From: Opitutia bacterium
Lineage (GTDB): Bacteria > Verrucomicrobiota > Verrucomicrobiia > Opitutales > Opitutaceae
Assembly: GCA_016187945.1 (NCBI GenBank)
Contig: JACPIT010000013.1
Coordinates: forward strand, 300,738-364,737
Reading direction: 5' to 3'
DNA: 64,000 nt
The notes beneath the pieces were generated by a model. It saw only the letters and a program-made list of their open reading frames with translations, had not been told where the DNA came from and did not search any database. Position 1 is the first letter of the stretch, and each line of letters starts with the position of its first letter. Below are positions 34,406 to 40,857 of this stretch, one piece after another. The translations under genes were made by a program, and so were the position numbers.

Positions 34406-37400
34406 GTGACTGCCTCTCGGTCACCGGCCCCGCTCTCGTCCCGCTTCCGCCCGCGCGACACCTTGCGCCTGCGCCTGGCGCTTTTCTCGCTCGCGCTCCT
34501 GCTCCCGCTGCTTGCGCTGATCGCGCTCGGCATTCGCAAGAAATTCGTCGACGACCGCGCCGCCGCCGCCGAGCGCCTCCACGTCCAGCGCGTCATCGCC
34601 GAGCAGGCGCTCAACAACTACCTCGAACTCCTTCGCCGCAACCTCACCGAGCTCGAGTCGATCGTGGGTTTCGCCGACTTGAGCTCGCCGACCGCGCACG
34701 AGCAGTGCCGGCAGTTCCTCCGTCTGCATCCGGAGTTCATCAACATCGCCGTCGTCGATCGCACCGGCACGCTGCGTTTTTCCACGGCATTCCCGATCGC
34801 GAATCCGCCGCAAAACTACCGCGCGATGCCCACCGTCGCCGAGCAGCTCGGCACGACCGCGTTCAACCTCAGCGCCGCCGCGCGCGGCCTCACCACCGGA
34901 CGCTGGGGCTGCGTGGCCGCGCTCCCGCTCCGGCGCGATCCCGACTTGCTGTTGTCCGCCCCCATCGATCTGAAGGCGCTCTCGAAACTGCTCTTCTTCG
35001 GCCCCGACACCGTCGAGCAGATCGTCACGGTCGTCGATCTCCACAACACCGTCGTGCTCTCGTCCTACACGCCCGAGACGCGCATCGGTGAAATCCGCCC
35101 CAGCGGCTCCCTCGTGCGCGAGCGCCTCGCCGCCGGCGCCAACACCGGCGAGTTTGCCGGCGTCGACGGCGTGCGCCGCACCTACGACGCCGCGGCGATC
35201 ACGCTCGCGGATTGGACGCTCACCGTCGCCGTCCCGACCGACAGCGTCTATGCCGCCGCGTGGAAAGATGCGCGCAACTCCATCCTCGCGGTCGCGCTCG
35301 TGCTCTTCGCCGGCCTGCTGCTCATCCGCCTTTATTCCCAGCATCTGCTCCGGCCCGTCTTCGCTCTCGCCAACGCCGCCCGCGATCACGCCGCCGGCCA
35401 GCGCGAGCGTCTCGCTCCGATCAAGGGCCCCGAGGAAATCGCCGACACCGCGCGCGCGTTCAACGACATGGTCCGCGCTCGCGATCGCGCCGAGGCCGGC
35501 CTCGTCGAGAGCGAGCTGCGCTACCGCACCATCGTCGAGCAGACCGGCCAGATGGTCTACGACATCGATATCGCCACCGGCCGCATCCAGTGGTTCGGCG
35601 ACGACGCCATCGCCAACATCACCGGCGACACGCCCGAGGCATTCGCCGCCGTCGACGGCGACGCCTGGGTCGAGCGCCTGCACCCCGACGACCGCGCCGG
35701 CGTGCTCGGCCTCTACGAACGCTGCCTCGCCACCGCGGAGCCGTTCATCACCGAGTATCGCTTCCGTCACCGCGACGGATCGTATCGCTTCATCGAAGAC
35801 TACGGCGTCATCCTCCGCGACCCCGCCGGCCAGCCCGTGCGCATGCTCGGCCGCATGAGCGACATCACCGCGCGCCACCGCGCCGAGACCGCCTTCCGCG
35901 AAAACGAGGATCGCCACCGGCTCGTCACCGAACAAACCGGCCAGCTCATCTACGACCTCGATATGCGCACGCGTCAGGTCCGCTGGTTCGGCAGCGCCGC
36001 CGCGCAACAGATCCTCGGCTGCTCGCCCGAGGAAATGTCCCGCCTCGGCGTCGACGGCTGGGCCGCGCGCCTCCACCCCGACGACCGTGCCGCCGCCATC
36101 GCGCGCCTCGAACACTCGATGGTCACCGGCGCGCCTTGCCAGGCCGAGTATCGCCTCCGCCACCGCGACGGCTCCTATCGTCTCGTCGAGGAACGCGGCG
36201 CCGTTTTGAGCAAGCCCGACGGCGCGTTCTACCGCATGGTCGGCCGCATGACCGACATCACCGACCGCAAACGCGTCGAAGCCGAGCGCACCCAAATCGA
36301 GAAGAAGCTCCTCGAGACGCAGAAACTCGAGAGCCTCGGCGTCCTCGCCGGCGGCATCGCCCACGATTTCAACAACCTCCTCACCGGCGTCCTCGGCAAC
36401 GCCGGCCTCGCCCGCCTCGAGCTGCCCGCCGATGCCGCCGCGCGCGAACAGATCGACCAGATCGAGCGCGCCGCACAGCGCGCCGCCGACCTCTGCAAGC
36501 AGATGCTCGCCTACTCCGGCAAGGGCCGCTTCGTCGTCCAGGCGCTCGACCTCAACGAACTCATCGAAGACTCCCTCGGCCTGCTCGCCGTTTCCATTTC
36601 CAAGAAAGCCATCCTCCGTTTCAACCCCGGCGCGCAGCTCCCGTCGATCCAGGCCGACACCACCCAGCTCCGCCAGATCGTGATGAATCTCGTGATCAAC
36701 GCCTCCGAGGCGCTCGAGGACCGCACGGGACAAATCACGCTCAACACCGGCGCGCTCGTCATCGACGAAACCTACCTCGCCACCGCGCAATTCACCGGCG
36801 ACCTCGCGCCCGGTCCCGCCGTGTTCCTCGAGATCAGCGACACCGGCTCCGGCATGTCGCGCGAGACGCTCGCCCGCATCTTCGATCCGTTCTTCACCAC
36901 GAAATTCACCGGCCGCGGCCTCGGCCTCGCCGCCGTGCTCGGCATCGTGCGCGGCCACAAAGGCGCGATCAAAGTCTACAGCGAACGCGGCGCCGGCACG
37001 ACGTTCCGTCTCCTTTTCCCCGCCACGCGCGACGCCGCCCAACCGCTCGCGCGCCCCGCCCCGGAGCGCCCCGCGTGGCGCGGCTCCGGCTGCGTGCTCG
37101 TGATCGACGACGAAGAAGCCGTCCGCCACGTCGCCGCCGGCATCCTGCGCGCGCTCGGCTTCGATGCCGACTCCGCCTCCGACGGCGCCGTCGGCATCGT
37201 GCGCTTCTCCTCCGCGCCCACGCGCTACGTCGCGGTGCTGCTCGACCTCACGATGCCGCACGTCGACGGCGAAGAGACCTTCCGCCAGCTCCGCCTGCTC
37301 CGCCCCGACGTGAAAGTGATCCTCATGAGCGGCTTCAACCGCGTCGACGCGGTGAACCGTTTCGTCGGCAAAGGCCTCGCCGGCTTCATCCAGAAGCCCT

Positions 37401-37465
37401 TCCAAGTGGAAACCCTGGCCTCCGAACTCCGCCGCGTGATCGACGAAATGCCGAAGGCGAACTGA
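34406..37465 (+). CDS. Hybrid sensor histidine kinase (membrane sensor-HAMP-PAS-PAS-HK-REC)
   Basis: A 1019-residue hybrid kinase. TM1 (LFSLALLLPLLALIALGI) and TM2 (ILAVALVLFAGLLLIRLYSQ, about residue 300) enclose a periplasmic Cache-like sensor. A HAMP domain follows (about 315-370). Two PAS domains, each ending R-M-(S/T)-D-I-T, span about 375-495 and 500-625; both share the segment EQTGQ(M/L)-YD, so one arose by duplication. The phospho-acceptor is GGIAHDFNNLLTGVLGNAGL, H about 652. The ATPase has IVMNLVINASEALEDR and GRGLGLAAVLGIVRGH. The C-terminal REC has a phospho-acceptor D about 946 in VLLDLTMPHVDGE. H-D-F-N-N is typical of NtrB-like/hybrid kinases. The start is GTG at 34406. No dedicated response regulator is adjacent, so output through REC or a distant phosphotransfer protein is likely. 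Confidence 0.93.
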   Translation: MTASRSPAPLSSRFRPRDTLRLRLALFSLALLLPLLALIALGIRKKFVDDRAAAAERLHVQRVIAEQALNNYLELLRRNLTELESIVGFADLSSPTAHEQCRQFLRLHPEFINIAVVDRTGTLRFSTAFPIANPPQNYRAMPTVAEQLGTTAFNLSAAARGLTTGRWGCVAALPLRRDPDLLLSAPIDLKALSKLLFFGPDTVEQIVTVVDLHNTVVLSSYTPETRIGEIRPSGSLVRERLAAGANTGEFAGVDGVRRTYDAAAITLADWTLTVAVPTDSVYAAAWKDARNSILAVALVLFAGLLLIRLYSQHLLRPVFALANAARDHAAGQRERLAPIKGPEEIADTARAFNDMVRARDRAEAGLVESELRYRTIVEQTGQMVYDIDIATGRIQWFGDDAIANITGDTPEAFAAVDGDAWVERLHPDDRAGVLGLYERCLATAEPFITEYRFRHRDGSYRFIEDYGVILRDPAGQPVRMLGRMSDITARHRAETAFRENEDRHRLVTEQTGQLIYDLDMRTRQVRWFGSAAAQQILGCSPEEMSRLGVDGWAARLHPDDRAAAIARLEHSMVTGAPCQAEYRLRHRDGSYRLVEERGAVLSKPDGAFYRMVGRMTDITDRKRVEAERTQIEKKLLETQKLESLGVLAGGIAHDFNNLLTGVLGNAGLARLELPADAAAREQIDQIERAAQRAADLCKQMLAYSGKGRFVVQALDLNELIEDSLGLLAVSISKKAILRFNPGAQLPSIQADTTQLRQIVMNLVINASEALEDRTGQITLNTGALVIDETYLATAQFTGDLAPGPAVFLEISDTGSGMSRETLARIFDPFFTTKFTGRGLGLAAVLGIVRGHKGAIKVYSERGAGTTFRLLFPATRDAAQPLARPAPERPAWRGSGCVLVIDDEEAVRHVAAGILRALGFDADSASDGAVGIVRFSSAPTRYVAVLLDLTMPHVDGEETFRQLRLLRPDVKVILMSGFNRVDAVNRFVGKGLAGFIQKPFQVETLASELRRVIDEMPKAN

Positions 37466-37584
37466 CGCGGGAACGCAGCGCGACGCGCCCGGAGCGACGG
37501 TGCATCGCAATGGCATTCGGGAGAATTTCGCGACGCGCTCTCGCGGACACCTCGCTGCTTTTGCCACACAATCCGCGACGCTCG

Positions 37585-38121
37585 CTATTCCCGCCGCGCC
37601 GGATTTTTCTTCCGGTAGAGAATGTGCCGGCGCAGCGGGTGGCCTTCGGGCACTCGCGGGTGATCGAAATCCTCCGCCGGGTCGCGCGTGAGACCGAGCC
37701 GCTCCATCACGCGCCACGAACGCTCGTTGGCGAGCACGGTGAACGAGACGATCTCCGGTAGCTGCAAGGTTTCAAAACCGTAGCGCACCGCCTCGCGCGC
37801 CGCGGCGGTCGCGATGCCGCGACCCCAGAATTTCCGCCGCAACCGCCAGCCGACCTCGACGCACGGCGTGAAGTGCGCCGTCCACGGCGGCGGATTCAGC
37901 CCGGTCCAGCCGGCGAGCTCTCCGTCGACTTCCACGGCCCAAAGTCCCCAGCCGCGCTCCGCAATAGCGCCGCGAATGCGCGCCAGCGCCGCCGCCGACT
38001 CGTCGCGCGTGAGCAGCGCCGGCATGTGCCGCATCACCTCCGGATCGGCGTTCAACTCGGCGAACGCGTCGAGATCGCTGTCGCGCCATTGGCGTAGCGT
38101 CACGGGCGGGGGCGTGGTCAT
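37585..38121 (-). CDS. GNAT acetyltransferase (RimJ/RimL type)
   Basis: A 178-residue N-acetyltransferase. It begins TLRQWRDSDLDAFAELNADP, the family's first helix, and carries the acetyl-CoA loop RRKFWGRGIATAAAREAV, followed by IVSFTVLANERSWRVMERLG, the canonical RimJ/RimL segment. Likely substrates are protein N-termini, amino acids or small amines; none is indicated. The ATG at 38121 is selected; the frame continues to 38433 through a repeat with no homology. The gene stands between the hybrid kinase (convergent) and a family B palindrome. Confidence 0.9.
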   Translation of the reverse strand: MTTPPPVTLRQWRDSDLDAFAELNADPEVMRHMPALLTRDESAAALARIRGAIAERGWGLWAVEVDGELAGWTGLNPPPWTAHFTPCVEVGWRLRRKFWGRGIATAAAREAVRYGFETLQLPEIVSFTVLANERSWRVMERLGLTRDPAEDFDHPRVPEGHPLRRHILYRKKNPARRE

Positions 38122-38147
38122 GCGCGGAGATTGGCGGACGAAAGCTG

Positions 38148-38217
38148 GTAGGGCGAGTCGTCCCGACGAGCCGCGCGAGCAATAATCGAAGCGGCTCGTC
38201 GGGACGACTCGCCCTAC
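38148..38217. repeat. Palindromic repeat, family B, supplying the bufC stop codon
   Basis: GTAGGGCGAGTCGTCCCGAC at the left and GTCGGGACGACTCGCCCTAC at the right. The right-hand CTAC contains the complement of the TAG stop codon (38214-38216) of the DUF2063 gene. Confidence 0.9.
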
Positions 38218-39248
38218 CTCCGGCAAAACCAGCCGAGTTCCATCCAGGTGCGGAACCAGCCTTGCACGGTGGCGGCCCAATCCTCGCGCGGCTTCTGCGC
38301 GCGCGGGATGCCGGCGGCGAGCGCGCGGTCGAGCGGCTGGCCAGCGCGAATCGCGACGAGGATCTTGAACGCGGCGGGCTCGAGTCGCTTGAAATAGATT
38401 TTCCCCTCGTGGCGATGCACGGCGACGCGACACGGCTCACGCCGCGGACGCGACACCTTCACGTCGGCACGCACACGCAGCGCCGTGGGCGCGTTCGAGG
38501 TGTCGCCGCGGAGGAGCGCCTCGCGTTTGCGGATCGCGATCAGAAAATCGTCGACCGGGTAGCGCAGCTCGAGGAGTTGCAGATAAGGCTGAAGATTCAG
38601 CCGCAATTTCGCGGGATTGGCGTCGAGCAGGTCGTCGATCGTGAAGACCGGGAACGCCGCGCCGTCGTAGACCTCGACCTGCGCCCACTCGAAGCGCGCG
38701 ATGTCCTCGCACAGGTCGGTGTGCGGCGCGGTCCAGCTCGGCTCGGCGCGGATGAAGGTCGCGAGGCGCTGCGGCAGATCGCGGAGCGTCCAGTATTTCG
38801 ACGGATGCTTTTGGAGAAACGCCTCCGCGAGCCGCATGAAACGCCGCTCGCCGAGCGCGGCGCGCAGGCCGGGGCAATCCTCGTGCAGGCTGTCGAGCAC
38901 GCGGAACCAATACATGCGGTTGTAGATTTCGAGCCGCTCGAACGCGGTGAGGCGATCGTTCGCCTTCGCGATTTGCGCGACGGCGCCTTTCGTCGCGCGA
39001 CCGTCGCGCAGGCGCGGCGCGGTGCGGTTGGCGCGCGTGAGCGGGTTCATCACGACCGCGAGCGTGGCGCGCTGAAGCTCGCGCAGCTCGGCCCGCGAGC
39101 GGGCAGTGAGAGTAGCGCCGGTCTTCGACCGGCGTCGGGGGGGGGGAGGAGCGGGCGAGACGAGCGCCTCTGCGATCGAAGCCTTCGCTCGCGACGAACG
39201 TTGTTTTCGCCGGTCGGAGACCGGCGCTACTTTTTGCGCGCGCGGCAT
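38214..39248 (-). CDS. bufC: DUF2063 partner protein of a DUF692 oxidase (BufC-like)
   Basis: A 344-residue protein. After a low-complexity N-terminus (residues 1-45, Arg/Ser/Pro-rich) comes the DUF2063 domain: RELQRATLAVVMNPLTRANR, RLTAFERLEIYNRMYWFRVL, EDCPGLRAALGERRFMRLAE and HPSKYWTLRDLPQRLATFI. A C-terminal winged-helix-like part follows (about 230-340). In methanobactin, TglHI and bufferin loci this kind of partner binds the peptide precursor and assists the MNIO enzyme. It starts three bases after the stop of the DUF692 gene, so it is translationally coupled. A family C palindrome and a run of ten G/C occur inside its 5' end (39112-39230), making the true N-terminus and frame open to doubt. 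The stop codon lies in a family B palindrome. Confidence 0.88.
   Translation of the reverse strand: MPRAQKVAPVSDRRKQRSSRAKASIAEALVSPAPPPPRRRSKTGATLTARSRAELRELQRATLAVVMNPLTRANRTAPRLRDGRATKGAVAQIAKANDRLTAFERLEIYNRMYWFRVLDSLHEDCPGLRAALGERRFMRLAEAFLQKHPSKYWTLRDLPQRLATFIRAEPSWTAPHTDLCEDIARFEWAQVEVYDGAAFPVFTIDDLLDANPAKLRLNLQPYLQLLELRYPVDDFLIAIRKREALLRGDTSNAPTALRVRADVKVSRPRREPCRVAVHRHEGKIYFKRLEPAAFKILVAIRAGQPLDRALAAGIPRAQKPREDWAATVQGWFRTWMELGWFCRR
39112..39230. repeat. Family C palindrome with a ten-base G run inside the bufC 5' coding region
   Basis: GTAGCGCCGGTCTTCGACCG at the left is matched by CGGTCGGAGACCGGCGCTAC at the right. Between them, a homopolymer of ten G (about 39137-39146 on the plus strand) encodes prolines of the PPPP stretch. 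The element lies in the reading frame of the protein, near its start. Confidence 0.85.
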
Positions 39249-39251
39249 GGG

Positions 39252-40139
39252 TTACCTTCGCGGCGCGCCCAGCGGTCGCGCCCTACCCGCGGCAGCTTGC
39301 GCGGCGCGCGCTTCGGCGATGTAGGCGTTGGCCTTCAGCGCCTCGTCGTGCACTTCCTGGAACGACGGGATCTTGTCGTCCCACTCGAGCAGCGTGGCGG
39401 TGACGCCGCAGAGCTTCGTGGCGTGCGCATACATCTTCCACACGGGGTCGAGGACGGGGTGGTCGTGCGTATCGAGGATGTATTTCTCGAATTTCGTGTG
39501 TCCGGCCACGTGCATCTGCGCGACGCGGTGGTGCGGGAGGTTGTTCAGGTAATCGTAGGGATCGAAGCTGTGGTTCTTCGACGAGACGTAGATGTTGTTT
39601 ACGTCGAGGAGAATTCCGCAATCGGCGCGCTCGACGACTTCGCTGAGGAATTCCCACTCGGTCATCTCGGAGGCGTGAAACTCGGTGTAGGAGCTGACGT
39701 TTTCGACGGCGAGCGGCAGCTCGAGGTAGTCGCGCGCGTAGCGGATGTTCGCGGCGACGTGCTTCGCGGCGGCGAGCGTGTAGGGCATCGGCAGCAGGTC
39801 GTGCGACACGGTGCCGTCGACGCTGCCCCAGCAGAGGTGATCGGAAATCCAGGGCGTCTTCGTGCGCTTCGTGAGCGCCTTGAGTTTCTTCAGGTGCTCG
39901 CGGTTGGGGAAATCCGTCGAGCCGAGGTAGAGCGACACGCCGTGCTGGACGACCTTGTATTGCGCGAGGATGCGGTCGAGCACCTCGAGCGGGCGGCCGC
40001 CGTCGACCATGAACGTCTCGGAGATGATCTCGAACCAGTCGACCGTCGGCTTCTCCGAGAGGATGTGGTCGTAGTGCGGCACGCGCAGGCCGATGCCGAT
40101 GCCGTAGTCGGTGTAAGCGTTGAACTTATTCGCAGGCAT
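39252..40139 (-). CDS. bufB: DUF692 multinuclear non-heme iron oxidase (MNIO), BufB-like
   Basis: A 295-residue TIM-barrel oxidase of the family that includes MbnB, TglH, ChrH and bufferin maturases, which modify cysteines in peptide precursors. All the metal-binding motifs are visible: GIGLRVPHYDHIL, DWFEIISETFM (E37), HGVSLYLGS (H66), ISDHLCWGS (D100, H101), AVENVSSYTEF (E146, N147), ILLDVNNIYVSS (D179, N181), MHVAGHTKFE (H210, H214), DTHDHPVLDP (D223, H225/H227) and LEWDDKIPS (E252). The ATG at 40139 is preferred over an upstream frame to 40211. The last twelve residues (GRARPLGAPRR end) come from half of a family E palindrome. Operon order: precursor, oxidase, DUF2063 partner. Confidence 0.93.
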   Translation of the reverse strand: MPANKFNAYTDYGIGIGLRVPHYDHILSEKPTVDWFEIISETFMVDGGRPLEVLDRILAQYKVVQHGVSLYLGSTDFPNREHLKKLKALTKRTKTPWISDHLCWGSVDGTVSHDLLPMPYTLAAAKHVAANIRYARDYLELPLAVENVSSYTEFHASEMTEWEFLSEVVERADCGILLDVNNIYVSSKNHSFDPYDYLNNLPHHRVAQMHVAGHTKFEKYILDTHDHPVLDPVWKMYAHATKLCGVTATLLEWDDKIPSFQEVHDEALKANAYIAEARAAQAAAGRARPLGAPRR

Positions 40140-40225
40140 GCGTGATGGAGCGGGCAGGAGAGCGGGCTTGGCGCTGCGTCCGGAGCGTAGCGCGGGCGCA
40201 GGGCGAAGCAAACCTTCCGAAGAAA

Positions 40226-40255
40226 GGAGACCGACGCACGAACGCGTCGGCCTCC
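40226..40255 (-). promoter_or_regulatory. Stem-loop between precursor and oxidase genes
   Basis: CCGACGC (40231-40237) and GCGTCGG (40244-40250) form a stem, extended by GGAG/CTCC with one mismatch. It lies between the precursor stop (40306) and the DUF692 start (40139). No long T run follows on the minus strand, so it is more likely an attenuator or mRNA-stabilising hairpin than a full terminator, which would let the short precursor be made in excess (inference). Confidence 0.5.
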
Positions 40256-40305
40256 GCGGAGATACACCTTAAAAGCCGGAATCAATCCACCCGGCGTGGC
40301 GCGGC

Positions 40306-40644
40306 TTACTTGGCCGGCTCGGACTTCTTGTCGTCCTTCTTGTCGTCTTTGCCCTTGCAGCCGTCCTTCGACTTGCAGCCATCCTTGCCCTTGCAACCGT
40401 CCTTGCCCTTGCAGCCGTCTTTGCCTTTGCAGCCGTCCTTGCCTTTGCAGCCGTCTTTGCCCTTACAGCCGTCTTTGCCCTTACAGCCGTCCTTGCCCTT
40501 GCAGGAGTCTTTGCCCTTTTCGTCACCGACGATTTGGGTGCCGGGGTTGACGTTGGTGGAAGCGGAGGCCTTCAGGGCGAGGGCTCCGGCGTAGAGGCCG
40601 GCGATGGCGGCGGCCGCGATGATCGTGCGGGTGGATTTGTTCAT
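40306..40644 (-). CDS. Secreted Cys-repeat RiPP precursor, bufferin-like (nine SCKGKD/GCKGKD units)
   Basis: A 112-residue protein. An N-terminal signal peptide (MNKSTRTIIAAAAIAGLYAG; cleavage near KASA) and a short segment NVNPGTQIVGDEKGKD lead into nine tandem hexapeptides (residues 47-100): one SCKGKD, then GCKGKD units with one GCKSKD; nine cysteines in all. The end is Lys/Asp-rich (DKKDDKKSEPAK). No other domain is present. It sits immediately upstream of the DUF692 oxidase and DUF2063 partner in the same direction, the arrangement of bufferin loci, where the oxidase converts cysteines to metal-binding heterocycles and the product is exported. The typical bufferin EGKCG motif is not present; the unit here is G-C-K-G-K-D. 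A metal-buffering or chelating role is inferred. Confidence 0.85.
   Translation of the reverse strand: MNKSTRTIIAAAAIAGLYAGALALKASASTNVNPGTQIVGDEKGKDSCKGKDGCKGKDGCKGKDGCKGKDGCKGKDGCKGKDGCKGKDGCKSKDGCKGKDDKKDDKKSEPAK
40345..40506 (-). repeat. Nine 18-bp tandem coding repeats of the precursor
   Basis: Nine units of 18 bases encode SCKGKD/GCKGKD. They differ mainly at synonymous positions (TGC versus TGT for Cys, AAG versus AAA for Lys, GAC versus GAT). The repeat is therefore somewhat aged or under selection on protein, not a fresh expansion. There are no spacers, which distinguishes it from a CRISPR array. Confidence 0.9.
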
Positions 40645-40857
40645 GGTCGTGATTACGGGGTTCTAGTTTGTCGACCGCCGCGCGGCACCGTGCCGGAGCG
40701 ATCAGCAAAAGCGTGGAGTAATTGGCGGGTTTGAGCCGTGGAACGTGGAGTTATTCCCGGAAAGTTACGGGTCGCCGGCGCGGACGGATGCAAAATTTCC
40801 CGTCGTCCGCCCAGACCGCCACGGCGAAACGACGCCCAACCGCCGCGCGACGACGAA
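40645..40857. promoter_or_regulatory. Upstream region of the bufferin-like operon
   Basis: The 213 bases between the precursor start (40644) and the stop of the BvgS-like kinase gene (40858), both on the minus strand. The promoter of the precursor operon must lie here or upstream; I cannot identify consensus hexamers with confidence. The near-repeated words GCGTGGAGTAATTGG and AACGTGGAGTTATTCC occur about 35-40 bases apart and could be binding sites (weak). Confidence 0.4.

Noticed and set aside
40345..40506. A CRISPR array suggested by regular 18-base units
   Set aside because: The units are contiguous with no spacers, keep one reading frame and vary synonymously, so they are coding repeats.
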